64,000 nt of DNA from Trametes villosa. Lineage: Eukaryota > Basidiomycota > Agaricomycetes > Polyporales > Polyporaceae. The stretch lies in the NCBI GenBank assembly GCA_002964805.2, contig PUDQ02000001.1:3310001-3374000 (forward strand). The letters run 5' to 3'. Of the stretch, positions 37,901 through 49,478 are shown in pieces; positions within the stretch are counted from its first letter, which is position 1, and every line of letters starts with the position of its first letter. The translations under genes and the position numbers were made by a program. Below the pieces are notes generated by a model, which made no database searches, was not told the DNA's origin, and worked only from the letters and a program-made list of their open reading frames with translations.

Positions 37901-40269
37901 ACGCCGCGGCGCGCGACGCAAGGACCCACGCCAGAAGCCCGAAGACGCGCCGCGGAAGCTAACCCGCCAAAGCAAGAGGGCGTGTGTGGGATGCCCTCCC
38001 AGACTACGCCGCAACCGGCCGCTCTGCGTCAAAGTTGCGCAGGGGTGGGGGCGATGGGACGCCGATTGAGCGATGGAATCAGCCTGAGCCTCGCGCGGGC
38101 CTTAGGCGTGGGCTGTCAGTGGTATGTCAGGCGAGGTTCCGTATGTTGTGTGTGCTTCGGCCGCCCGGATCCTGCCACTGATGCGGCGGCCTGAGATGTG
38201 TTTGTGTTCGCAGGAGGCGGCGGGGACACCGGGGCGTCCGGGGAGAGTTGGACCTCTTGTGAACTCGTAACCCCTGAAGTCGTATTGTGCCGGCCGTGAG
38301 CGCGACTGGAGCGTCGGAGACTCGGAGGAGCACGTACCTGCGCATTCAGGGCAGATGATCCCAGGCGGCGGCAGATGCGGGGCCCAATGCGGTCCCAGCT
38401 GGTGTCGCGTCCTGACATCCCGGGACGTCCTGCAGTCTTGTCTTCGCGTTCGCGCTGATGATGGGAATAGATCCATCAAGCACTACAGTTTTGGTGCCCG
38501 GCGGAGCGCGAAACGACGCACCGGACATAGATCTCGCACTGGTGGCGGCAGACTCGGGAACGAGCGAGCCTGAGGCGGAAGCCGTAGTTCCTGTTCAGAA
38601 CGCCGGCCGGGGCGGGCCCATCCGCTGCGCCATTGAGCGCGTTTGAACGGGCATCTGCATTCGGGCGGGGAGATCGTATCAGCGTGTTCAACAAGACGCT
38701 GCACGAGGGGTCCCACGCGCACTCCGCTGCAGTGCTAGCGCGGCCAGATGCATCATGCACGCGCACTGGCTGAATGCCGGTCGTGCTATTCAAGTTGCAT
38801 GCAGATGGGCGGATGGGATCATCGGCAGGCGCACCTCCGCCTGAGGGGCCGGCGGATCGCAGACCTGCCAGTGCGTTCCTGTTGCTGGGAACCGGCCGGG
38901 GATATGACGTGCACGCAGCCACGGCATTCAACGTAACTCTGCTCTGCGTGCATGCGTGCGGCTCCGTAACGAGTGTCGCGTGGGCGGCTGCATGAATGAA
39001 TGCATATGCAAACCGGCCGAGTGCGGAAAGTGGCTGCAACGCGCAGCACGTATGTCGGACGGCGCGGAGACGACGCCTGCCGTGGCGTCCGCCGGGGCGC
39101 CCGCGATGCAGAGATGCGGACCCCGTACGCGTACGTTCTGGCGGTACGAGGGCGGCGGAGGCGTGCCAGCGAGGCTCGCGATCGCAGGGAGTCGGACAGG
39201 CGCAGGTAGGTGCGCGCACGCTAGCCCCGCCGCCGGACCGGGGGAATGGAGCTATGTCTGGAAAACGGACGCAGGAGGGAGATTTGAGCTAGAGGCTCGG
39301 AGCCTCGTGTGCGCGATGGGCCATCTGAAATGAAAGATTGGCCTGTGCGAGATGGACGCGTGGGAGGCGCGTCGACCCTGCGGCCAGGGTAGCTGCTGAT
39401 TCGATCTGGGCGTTCGTCGTGCGCAGACAAGGTTGTGTAGTAAGTATGCGCCCTGGGCGAGATGAAGAGACACTGCGGCGATAGGGGTGCTACGCGCGGC
39501 GTGGTGGGTGCTCGGGGCGGGAGAGGGAGGTGTGGTCGCGGCAAGGAGGTGGCTAAAGGCGAGGCCGGGGAAGCACGGAGGGGAGTTGTTGTGTTGGAGG
39601 GAGGAAGGCCGGACGCCATCTGATTGCGCACTTACGTACTCGCGGCCAGGACGCATTGCAGGGCGAGTCGAGCGCAGGACAGAGCGGGCCCAACGTGGTG
39701 ATGGTGCGGCCTGAACGTGTGAAGACGCGGGAGATGTGGTGAATGTGCCCGATTCAACAGCTTCAATGGGCACACAAAGAACACGAACACGCGCTGCGTG
39801 CAGGGGCTGGCTGGGATATCCTGGATATCCTGCTCGTGGGTTAGGCGGACGCCGGGGGCGCCGTCGGAGTGGGTCCATGTGGGAGAGCGCGCGCCGCCGA
39901 CTTGCCTGTTTGGGGAAGTGCCGCCGGCAGACGCTAGGCGGAGAATCGGTCTCAGAAACAAGCGGGTGCGGAAGAACGCGCAGGCTGATGTGCGCACTCT
40001 CGCTCGCTCGTTGAATGGCAACGGTGTGCTGTGCCCAGCGAGCGGCAGGGGGAACAAAGGGCGGATTTTATTTGGCGATGAAGGAGGAGGCTAAGGCCGG
40101 GGAGAGGCCGGAATAGGCAGGGGCAGGAGGGAGGAGGGGAGGGCATGGGCCTTATGGCAGCGTGTCGCCCAAGCGGGCTGCTACCACGCGTTCCTCCTCG
40201 CCTCCCTAAATATGGCCGCCCATATCCTCCGCTGCTCTCTATCTCTTCCCCCGCCCCCTCACTGTCCGC
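34986..40269. other. 5.3-kb gene-free stretch
   Basis: No host-like gene recognised on either strand. Chance ORFs are abundant because of high GC; the longest (minus, 36382-37392) has no motif and Pro/Arg/Ser composition. The native 3' flank of VMA2 takes up the first few hundred bases, and the promoter of the Tcp11 gene the last. Three short ATATCC-based palindromic motifs lie at about 35407, 37638 and 39811. Degraded transposon or heterochromatin-like filler is possible but not shown. Confidence 0.5.
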
Positions 40270-42991
40270 ATGGACGACCTCGCCCATGAGTCCCGCCGCC
40301 CCATCCATCCCATCAACCGCAAGCGCAAGGCAGACCAGGACGACCTGAACCTCCAGCCCGGCGCCCCGCCCTCGCCCCCCGACGCCCAGACAAACACCGA
40401 CGCCATCCGCATCGACGTCAACATGACCCCCCGCTGTCCCGCCGACGCCCCAGACGGCCCCTCCGCCTCCGCCTGGATGCTCGCCCGGTCGCGGCAAGGT
40501 ATGGCTGCCTCTTGGTCTGCGCCCTCCTCCTCTTCCTCCTGTCCCTCCCTGGTTGCGCCCCAACTGGACCGCGAAGGCCAGCCTTCCGCCAAACGCCTCC
40601 GCATAGAGATTCCCAGCTCGCCACCAGGCTCACCTCACCGCGCTCGCAGGCCACAGCGTCCCTCGCCACGCACCACCCAGCGGCGGCGCCGTGCGGGAGA
40701 AACTCGCGACACAGGCATTGTCTCCGCAACCGAGCCCGGGCCCAGCAGCGGCTCTTTGTTGCGTCCCCATGGTCAGAGGCTCGCCTCGTTGTCTTCCAAG
40801 TCTCATTCCGTCCCGGTTTCGCCAATCGACCCGTGTTCGATCTCGCCGCATATACCCCCACACCAGCCACCCATAAACAGAGAGACGCTGAAAGAGCTTG
40901 ACCTTGACGCCATCCTCCGCAACCCCCAGCTCCGTCAGTCCCCCTTTCTTCTTCCTGTACATACCGCGTCCTCATCGTATGCACATTGTGCTCGTAGGTC
41001 ATGACTTGCTGTTCGATTCCGGACTGCAGTTCCGCCCAACATCGAGCAGACGAAAGCGCGACCTCGCAGACCACTACTGGCTCACGATTGTGCGCGAGCT
41101 CGAGACCGGCTGCACATGCACGACCGTCGACAGCCATGGCAAGGTCACCGAACTGCGCTGCGCATGCGAGGCACTCCCCACCACCCCCGAAAAGCCCATC
41201 GTGCGTTACAGCACCGGGAACTTCGCGACCGTGCGCACACACTCGCGCATCCGCCCCCTCCTGAGCGAGCTGCTCGAGGTGCTCATCTCGATCATCCAGC
41301 CGCCACAGCCGCCCTCGCTCCGACCCCCAGAGCTGCTCTTCCCGCCCCCACCACAGCACCCGCAGTTCCAGCAGAACGTGGCGCACATCGAGCTGCTACG
41401 CCAGCACCTCGACCCAGAGCTCATTCAGCAGGAGATCGGGCACGGGCTGTTCGACCCGTCGGGCCTCTTCCAGGTCATCGGTGACATCGTGCGCTGCCAC
41501 TGCGCGCCGATGCGCGACGCGGCGGTCGACCAGATGGTCGCGCTTGCGCGGGCGTGTGCCCCAGGGGGCAGCGGGACGAAGCTCGACGCGGTGCGCGCGA
41601 TCCGGATGTGCTTCGAGATCATGGAGCTGATGAAGCTGGTGAGTGGCTGATCGCATCTTAGCCTATTCGTGCACGCCTGATCGGGCCCGGTTTGACACTG
41701 GCAGGACGTGGCGAACCACCAGCTGCAGACGCTCCGGCCGTACCTGGTGCGGACGGCAGGCGACTACGAGGTACAGATATTCTCGGACGAGCGGCACAAT
41801 GCGCGGCGCACGGTCAGCACGACGCGCGAGTGGCTGGGCGCGGCGTGGAGGGAGCTGAGCAGCGGGGAGTGCGCGCAGTCGCAGCTATTCCTGAGCTCGT
41901 CCCGCCCGACGCAGGTCCTTATGGCCGTGGTCAAGGCCACGGTGAAGCTCATCTTCGACCCGCCCCCGGCCGGCACGCCCTCGCCCCCATCCTCGTCGCA
42001 ATCGACACCCACAGCTACCTCCTCGACCTCGTCGTCGTCGTCTCGCTCATCACACGCATCCAGCAGCAGCCACGCAGCGCACTACGCGGGGTACCCCGAG
42101 ACGTTCTACCTCGACTACGCGCGCTTCGGCACGCTGAACACGGACGCGGCCGACTTCACCGCGCTCTACATGCTGCTCATGATGTACCGCCAGCTCGTGC
42201 ACTCGCCGCTCACCCCTGCCCGCGATCCCCGCGCCCGCGCAGACGCTGTCACCCCAGATGCGCTGGTGAAGCTCAAGAAGGAGATCTGGGAGATCGGGCC
42301 CGCGCACCCCGGTCTGTGCTTCATGCAGGGCCGCCGCCCGGGCTCGTGCAGCCTCGGGAGCAGCCGATCATCTGCTACCGCCTCTTCCACCTCTTCCGCC
42401 TCGACATCGGGCTCCAGCTCCAGCTCAAGCGGGGGCAGCAGCAGGCACGAGCGCGACCGCGAAGCGGAGCTGCGCAAGTGGCGCGCGGAGATCGAGGACG
42501 TCGCGCTGCAGGTCGCGATGCACGCGTCCGAGCCGCAGCACTCGCTCGCGCAGGCGAAGGCCCAGGTGGAGGGCGGGCGTGCGCTGCCCGCGCCGGACAT
42601 GCAGGTCGTGAAGTTCGCGCTCGGGTGGACGGCGGCGAACCTGCGGCACGGGTCGCCGTTCAGCGTGCTCTGCCGCCGCCGGCTGCGCGAGCGCGTCGAG
42701 GACGCCGTGCTCGCGATCGTCCTGCCCCAGCTCGCGCCCGCGCCCGCTCCGTCGTTGCAGCAGCCAGCAGCGGGAGCAGCAGCGGCGAGAAAAGACGCGG
42801 CGCCGGCGACGTCAAACGGGCTCGAGCCGCTCGGCGCGGAGGTGAAGCACATCTCGCAGCGCGCGGCGAAGCTGGTCGAGATCCACATGAACGTCTATGG
42901 GGAACTGTACGCGCACCCCGCGTTCCTCGACAAGGACGTCCTTCCCCGTGCGGCGATGGCTGCCCCCGCCCCCGGCACTACCACGCCATAG
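40270..42991 (+). CDS. Tcp11-domain protein (Sok1-like)
   Basis: Exons 40270-40933, 40998-41638 and 41705-42991; about 863 residues. The N-terminal ~220 residues are Pro/Ser/Arg-rich with a basic KRKAD/KRLRIE pair resembling nuclear signals. A further intron starting GTATGG at 40499 is possible but not needed, as the frame is open. The Tcp11 domain begins near NRETLKELDLDAILRNPQL, continues RRKRDLADHYWLTIVRELE and runs through helical blocks (LDPELIQQEIGHGLFDPSGL, DVANHQLQTLRPYLV) to the C-terminus, interrupted by Ser- and Pro-rich insertions. Sok1, the yeast relative, was isolated as a suppressor of cAMP-dependent kinase loss, so a role around PKA signalling is inferred from the family. Its biochemical activity is unknown. 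Confidence 0.88.
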
Positions 42992-44641
42992 CATCCGCCT
43001 CTCGAAGTGCTGGCCCGCCCGGGCCTTCCTCGGTGCTGTAGAGGCGGAATGTATACCCCTTCGTGTATATGCTCTCGAGCCTTCCGCCCGACCCGCGCGC
43101 CGCGATGCCCTGTTTGGCGCGGCGTGCGCCCCGACACTCCCTTTGCCTTGCACCGTGCGTACATGGCCCGCCCCGTTCTGCCGTGGGTATGGCCATGACT
43201 TTGTGTTCACGTTTTGTGTGGCATGTCCCCTCCGTCTCCCCCTCCGTCTGTCCATCGGACAACATACATTAATTCCGCCGTTCTACTGTGTCCGCGGCGC
43301 GGGCTTCCCCTCGCCCTGCCGTGCCGGACCCGCTCTCCCTCCATTACCGCCTTACACGCCCTGCCTCCCTGCGCTAGAGCCCTTCTGCTCTCGCGCACCC
43401 CTTCCCCGCGTCGCCGACGACGATGACGCTGCTACACACATAATGTTCTGATGACGAAGCTCTGCCGCCACCCGCGCTGTACATAATTGCCCGTTGGGAC
43501 TAGGACTGGACTGGCTGTCGATAATGAATCGAAAGAAGTCAACGAATCAGAATTCCGTGCTAGATTACCGATGACTAGCTATAGTGACTAGTGACTTGTG
43601 GGATGCAGCCTGAGCCAGCGCTGGGGGTGCTCTGGAGTCTGTAAAGCGTCGCAAGCGAGCCGGCTGCGACTCGGTCCTTGGAGGATGGGAACCTGGAAGA
43701 GTGCGGCTGCCGCGACCCCCGCGCGCGGAGGTCAGCCGTGGCGTCTGGTTTAGATGTGCTTTGTGTGCCTCCCGCAGCCTCACGATCGGTCCCAGAATGC
43801 GGCCTGCCTGTAGAAGATGAGAATGACGCAAAGTCCGGTTAGTAGGCGGAGAACGTCGAGGGCGCCGGTGAAGTGCGTCCCTCTCGTGTTCGAATCGCAG
43901 TGGCACCCGAAGACGGGTCGCGTCTCGCGGGAACGATGTGCGCGGTCACGGTGCGCTCGCCCTGCGCGTATTCGTACCGCGTCGGTTGCAGCTGACCGTG
44001 TCGATCTCCCACATCGGACGGGTAGAGTGGCGAGAAGGCCGCGCGTTACGAGTGGCGGACCCTACTCATGGGTTCCGCGTGTCGTCGCCGCGGCGCATCT
44101 GCTGAGGATGGCACGCTTAGCCGTCCTGCGCTGTTTGACGTCTGTCAGGTCGCGATGAATGCGGGTTCTTCACAGGCCCTCCCAGGCAGCGCTATAATAA
44201 GTAGCACACCAGGGAGGCGTGCTAGAAGAGGCGCGCTTTCGAGCATCTTCTGCGATAGGGCCTTGCAGCAGCTTCCCATAGGCAATACCAGCAGCGGCAG
44301 CCTTCTAAGCACAAGATCAGCTGAACGGTGCCGCGGAGAGAAGAATTCGTGCGCGAACTGCTGCAGACGTTCTTCCGACAAGGAGGCGAAACCGCTCGGG
44401 CGCAGTCGTGCGCGCAAATTCCCTTTGGACACGTCGATGTGCGCATGGAGATACCGCCGGATCGACACACGTCTGATGCTGTCGCGGGCGCCATGGAGGT
44501 CGTAACAGAGCCTGTAAGACGGGCGATTGCTGGCGCGAGGGGTTGGTGGGAGGATGATAGGGAAGGCGAGCGTGGGCTTCGATTGGTTGCTCCGGGGACG
44601 GCGCGGGCGCTTCCGGCAACTCTGAGCAGCTGGAGCACTGC
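42992..44641. other. Intergenic, no gene recognised
   Basis: 1.65 kb. The beginning is the 3' flank of the Tcp11 gene with C/T-rich stretches. A GTTCGAATC sequence near 43889 is not part of a foldable tRNA. The last few hundred bases are the promoter side of the gene at 44642. Confidence 0.5.
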
Positions 44642-46012
44642 ATGAGCTCGCTCTCCCCGGATCCGCGTACCGTCCCCGCCCTCCCCTCTTCCCCCTCGAC
44701 CACCATGGCCTCCTCATCGGGGTCTGCCCCGGCGTCCGCCTCCCTAACACCATCGGCGACCGTCACGCCTACATCCGATGGCGGCGCTAGCGGCAATTCG
44801 GACTCGCAGTTCTTTCCATCGGCGACATCGAGCGGTGCGTCGGCCACCGGTACTCAGGACCCAGGGATGGGGCCACCATCGTCGTCTCTCTACCTGTACG
44901 TCTGTTTCCATACCACATCACTACGGCGGGCGGTGTTGGCGTATACGCGACACGGCGTCCGGAGCAAATGTTGCTGTACGATCGGACGCTATAATATATG
45001 CAGACGCGGCATTGACGCGCTCAGGCTGCGCCTCCCTGCCCGCCATCGTATGATATCCCCTTGGCCTGCATTGCTTGTCTACACCCTCGCTCACACTCTC
45101 TTCTGCCTTCCGCTTCTTGGCATCCCTCGGCGTACATCACTACCCCGCACACGACTGCACGATGCCACGCTCCTCGGTCTTCAGGTTCACCTTCCTCGCG
45201 ACGCTCTTCCTCCTCCTCGCGATCTCGTCCGCGATCATCATGCGCGGCATCTTCCTCCGCCGCCGCTTCCGTCGACGGCTCGAGGAGGCGATCGCCGCGG
45301 GCGTGCTTCTCTCGCCCAACGATGACGGTAGCGGCGGGTTCGGCCGAGGCGGAGGCGGGGGGCGGCGGAAGCTCAAGCGGCCGACGCTCTTCGACGTCAG
45401 TGTCCTCCCGCCGTACTTTTCCACCGCAAATCCGCAGGAGGGCAAGTGGGATCGTGTGATGGTACGTCGCCGCTCTACCTGCACTCCGAACCGTTTGCAC
45501 ACCATACCCCATCCCGCACGCAGCCCGTCTCGACGAGTGTGCTCGCGGAAAAGCCTGGGCTGGACCCGTTGCCCTGTCCCGAACCGACATGTCCCCCCAA
45601 CCCCCCACCTCGCACGCTCCCAGCTGCCCGGATGCTGCTCGAACGCGCAGGCTACATCATCCCCCGCGCGCGACTGCGCCGGGCAACACCGCCATCGCCG
45701 CGCCACGAGCCGCCCAGCACGGGCGACGCGCCGCCGTCCTCCCCAGGTATTCCCCTCGAGCAGAAGGACCCCGTGCTGCGCGCGGCGGAGGTGCAGGTAT
45801 CGGTGATCATCGCGATGCCCAACCCGCACCGCACGGCGTACGTGCCCCCCTGGGCGGCGGCGAGCCTCGGCGACGGGGGCAAGGGCAAGGCGCGCGAGAG
45901 CGGTGCGTGGGATGATGCTGAGGAGGAGGGCGTCCCGGACGTCGTGCTCGGATCCGCAAAGCTGCCCTTGCTCGGCCAGGACGCGGGCGCGAGCGCGCGC
46001 GAGCTGTCATGA
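44642..46012 (+). CDS. Hypothetical single-pass membrane protein
   Basis: Exons 44642-44895, 45185-45461 and 45524-46012; 339 residues, phases consistent. Residues 1-83 are Ser/Thr/Pro/Ala-rich (mucin-like, possibly luminal or extracellular). One hydrophobic segment follows at about 85-106 (LFTFLATLFLLLAISSAIIM), then a strongly basic stop-transfer patch RRRFRRRLEEAIAAG, giving an N-out/C-in orientation. The C-terminal ~200 residues are Pro/Gly-rich with a short LPPYF motif and a conserved-looking VSVIIAMPNPHRTAYVP block before an acidic tail. The first intron (44896-45184, 289 nt) is long for this genome. An alternative start at 45162 inside it would give MPRSSVFRF plus the same membrane segment. 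I do not recognise the family. Confidence 0.7.
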
Positions 46013-46488
46013 CACGCTCGGCTGGCCGGCGCGCCCCCCTGACCGGCGACCAGTGACCCCTGGTGCGCGGATGACAACTCTAACACCCCGCCAATCCCCT
46101 CCATCACTACGTTAACACACCGCGCGCCGCCCGCCCACCGCATTGCTATACGGTACACCGATGGCCACGGACCCGCGCGCGACGACGTTGCACGACCATT
46201 TCGTTCATGTAGAATTGTACACTGTACTCTAGCACCGGCTTAATGTGTAACCATGTATCATCCTTCGTGATATACTACTGGACTGTCTCGTATACGGATA
46301 TGGATTATGATATAACTTTTGTGCTTCAGACTTCGAACTGTGCATGTGAACAGCCGCATAGGGGCCTGTACATGTGCGGCTGCCAGCTAACCTTCTCGTT
46401 CTGCTCCAGGCCTGTCAATGTAAGCACTACTTCTACAGTTCTACTCCATGATCCCAATCAGCACCACGCCCATACGCATCTGCCGCGT
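46013..46488. other. Convergent 3' intergenic region
   Basis: 476 bp between the stop codons of two convergent genes; the middle is AT-rich (around 46240-46320), fitting 3' end formation. Nothing else seen. Confidence 0.55.
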
Positions 46489-48255
46489 TCAGAACGGCAT
46501 CACGATAAGCTCGTCAAAGTCGTCCCCTTCCTCGTCCTCGTCAAAGTCCTCGTCCTCGTCCTCCCAGTCCCCGTCCTCGTCGTCCTCGAACACCCCCACC
46601 TCGTCCTCCTCGTCCGAGCCCTCGAAGTACTCGAAGCGCTCCACGTTCTTCCCGAGCCACACCTCGTCCTCCCCGCTCACGTCGTCCTCCTGGTTCATCA
46701 GCAGCGTCTTCAGCGGCGCCCCGCGCTCCGCACGCTGCTGCACCAGCGCGCGGATCTGCGCGCCGTCCACGCCCGTCGTCGTCAGCGTCTCGAGGCGCGG
46801 CAGCAGCAGCTCTGCGCTGCCCTCGCTCTCCCGGTCGCCGCCCTCGACGGGCTGCGGGAAGAGCAGGTCGACCCAGTACGGGTCCAGGAAGGCCGCGTTG
46901 AGGTTCAGTGCGGTGAGCGCGTGCATCTGGCGGTACGCGTCGCGCACGCCCGCCTCGCTCGCGGGCATGCTCGCCACCTTGAGAGCAGACAGGCGCGCGA
47001 GGAGCGAGCGTGGCGGGCTTCCCGCGACGCCCGGACCGCTGAGCGCGGTGGGCGGCAGGGCGTGCGCGGCGGGGAGCGAGCGCGGGGAGGCGAGGTACGC
47101 GAGCAGCTCGCTGAAGTCGTCGTCCTCGAGGTCGAGCGCGAGCGAGGTGAGGGCGGGGAGCGCGAGCCGCGGGAGGAGCGCGAGCAGGTAGGACGGCTCG
47201 AGGTACGCGAGCACGAGGTCGGTCAGTTTGTGGAGGACGAGCGGGGAGATCGCGTCGAGGTCGACGGTGCCCTCCGCGGGGGGCGCGGTGGGCATGCCCG
47301 AGGGCCACTCGGTGGGCGTGCCGGCGGGGCAGGAGAGGCAGAGCGTGAGCGTGCGGAGGTCGGGCGAGTCGCGGAGGATGCGCGCGAAGTCGTAGAAGCT
47401 GGGCCGGACGTCGCGCGCGTGGTAGGCGAGCTCGAGGTCGGTGAGCCCAGTCAGGTACGGCGCGTTCTCGCGGTCCCAGGGTACGTGCACGCCCCAGAGC
47501 GCGACGTGGGTGAGGCGCGGGGCGACGCCACCGAAGAGGCGGAACGGCTGCTCACGCAGCTCGGGGTGCTTGAACGTGAGATGTTCGTCCGTATCTTCGT
47601 AGTGGTACAGCTGGAGAACCTCGAGCAGCGGCGCGGGGCCGGCTTCGCCAAGCATCTCGAGCGCGCGGTGCATGTGCGGGTAGAACGAGACCATGATCTG
47701 CAGCGCCTGCCAGTGCTCGACATGCGGGATGATGAGCTCCATGATGCTCGCGATGATCTCGAGGTCCGGGTCGTGGTCGGGGCGGTACGAGTCGTCCGAC
47801 ATCGAGAAGTCGTCGTCGTCGTCCGTCGTGCGGTCGACGGTGATCGCGAGCGGCGCGGCCTTCGCGCGCTCGAGGTACGTCTTCGCGCGGTCGTACGGCG
47901 GGTCGCCGACGAAGCGCACGTGCGACCACAGCAGCGGGCTGTCGACCGCGATGCCGCGCCAGCGCGCGCAGACGTGCGAGACGAGCACGTTGAAGGGCAG
48001 CCGGCGCGCCCGCTCCTCGGCCTCTTCCTCCTCGGTGCGCTCGGGCGAGCTGCCGTCCGACGAGACGGAGGAGTAGGTGCCGTCGTCGGAGCCCACGTCC
48101 TCAAAATCATCTTCACTCGGCTCGTCGTCGCGTTCCGGAGTCCATCCGAGCGTGAAGATGTGTGCGAGGAGTTCGGAGGGAAGCTCGTTGATCAGGCAGC
48201 GTCCGTCCTTGGGCGCGACGAAGGGATTGGAGGAGAGGTCTATGACATCGGCCAT
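46489..48255 (-). CDS. F-box protein with LRR-like C-terminus
   Basis: Intronless, 588 residues from ATG at 48255 (MADVIDLSSNPF). An F-box is visible at about residues 20-70: INELPSELLAHIFTLGW, then an acidic insertion, then FNVLVSHVCARWRGIAVDSPLLWSHV. F-box proteins link substrates to SCF ubiquitin ligases through Skp1. The rest contains leucine-rich, repeat-like segments (LLEVLQLYHYE, LTDLELAYHA, LRTLTLCLSC, LTSLALDLEDDDF, LTALNLNAAF) and a very acidic C-terminal tail (Asp/Glu run). Agaricomycetes have large expanded families of such proteins with divergent repeats. The upstream in-frame ATG at 48375 reads through what looks like a splice-site region, so I prefer the start at 48255. The target is unknown. 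Confidence 0.87.
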   Translation of the reverse strand: MADVIDLSSNPFVAPKDGRCLINELPSELLAHIFTLGWTPERDDEPSEDDFEDVGSDDGTYSSVSSDGSSPERTEEEEAEERARRLPFNVLVSHVCARWRGIAVDSPLLWSHVRFVGDPPYDRAKTYLERAKAAPLAITVDRTTDDDDDFSMSDDSYRPDHDPDLEIIASIMELIIPHVEHWQALQIMVSFYPHMHRALEMLGEAGPAPLLEVLQLYHYEDTDEHLTFKHPELREQPFRLFGGVAPRLTHVALWGVHVPWDRENAPYLTGLTDLELAYHARDVRPSFYDFARILRDSPDLRTLTLCLSCPAGTPTEWPSGMPTAPPAEGTVDLDAISPLVLHKLTDLVLAYLEPSYLLALLPRLALPALTSLALDLEDDDFSELLAYLASPRSLPAAHALPPTALSGPGVAGSPPRSLLARLSALKVASMPASEAGVRDAYRQMHALTALNLNAAFLDPYWVDLLFPQPVEGGDRESEGSAELLLPRLETLTTTGVDGAQIRALVQQRAERGAPLKTLLMNQEDDVSGEDEVWLGKNVERFEYFEGSDEEDEVGVFEDDEDGDWEDEDEDFDEDEEGDDFDELIVMPF

Positions 48256-49478
48256 TCTTGCACTGGAATGTGCGGTGTGTGGTTGGTCTAAATCATCCAG
48301 GCGGTGTATGCGGCGGAGACATACCTGGAAGTCGTAGAATACCGCGGAGGTGTTTGTGGCTAGCTCAGCGAGCAACTGTCTGGTGCTAACGCTGAATGAA
48401 CGCGTCAGGCTATGCTTGCTGTGTGGCTGATCACGTCGTGCAGTACAAGTGTATGCTTGATCGTATGTCGCAGACCGTGAGTGTCGGAGAGGATGTGGTT
48501 GAGCAGAGGCAAGGAGCGCGTGTCGCGGTCATGCGCAGACTCGACGCGCAAAATTCGCGCCACAATGCCAGATCCCAATCGGTGCATCGATCACAGATAG
48601 ACGCCTTCGGAAGCAAACCGATAAGATAATAGATAGACGCCTCACTCCCCTTGCGGGAACCTCGGCGTTCAAACGTTGGCTTGCCTCCCGTCGGCCTCCC
48701 ACCGCTCTCAGAAGGTTGTTATCGCTGTCCGCCACCGTGTGCGGCGCCGCAAAGTAAGTGTCGGGTGTCTCAGCTGAACAGAGCAGACCTGACTTGCTAC
48801 AGTGACAGACAGTGAGCCGTGCGCAGACTGAGAGACTGCCAGAGCGGGAGACATCAGGATCCGCGGAGTGGCAATTCGCCGGATAGAAAGGTACTTCCCT
48901 GCCAGCCCTCGTGCGGACGGCGGCCGTGCGCCCCCAACAGCGCGTTATCAGCTGCAGCGCAGGAGAAGTCCGCACGCGCTCCTCACATGCTGCCTCATTA
49001 ATTGCACGGCTACGCACCAGAAGGCCCCGGAGGAAGGCTGCACGAGGGAGGCATGGGAGGAAGGCGGAGATCACCGCGAGAAAGGCCGATCGAGTCTCTC
49101 GATAGAGACCCTGGGACTTTTCCCGAGAATAGCATCATTGGCATTCCTCGAGCCCTCGGCGTTCAATCAATGCAGCAATTGAGCGAGAATTGCCGCGCCT
49201 GCGCGCTCCCCGGGGCGGACGTCGAGGAGATGGTGGCGGGTGTCGTCGTGGTGAGCGTGGCTGGGAGGAGAACAGGATGAGAGGGAGCTGATAGTGGCCC
49301 TGACAAGAGCACCCGCGGTGAGTGACATGAACTGAAGAACTGGAGAGCTACGCCCCGCACGTGGCCATGAATGGAAGTGCCCATATAATAATTAGTAGAC
49401 CGGCCGCGTCCCCGCGGCGAGCGTTGGCTGCCCTCCTCCTCTTCCCTCTTCCTCTCTTCCGTATGTTCTCCCCCCTCC
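48256..49478. other. Divergent promoter region between F-box and Rax1-like genes
   Basis: 1.2 kb, no gene supported. A 49-nt interval with TATAATAATTAG at about 49384-49395 lies 85-95 bp before the Rax1-like ATG and may act as its core promoter. Confidence 0.5.

Noticed and set aside
41692..43041. 449-codon plus-strand ORF overlapping the Tcp11 gene
   Set aside because: Shifted-frame shadow of the last Tcp11 exon; Arg/Ala-rich with no family motif.
43880..43900. GTTCGAATC resembling a tRNA B box
   Set aside because: The five bases on either side do not pair as a T stem, and no A box with correct spacing is present.
46243..48291. 682-codon plus-strand ORF
   Set aside because: It is the antisense shadow of the F-box gene. 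Its composition is Arg/Val/Glu-rich without motifs, while the minus strand has a clear F-box and leucine-rich segments.
48256..48375. N-terminal extension of the F-box protein from ATG 48375
   Set aside because: The added stretch contains a CAG-GTATGT-like splice donor and no conserved features, so it is more likely 5' UTR/intron sequence.
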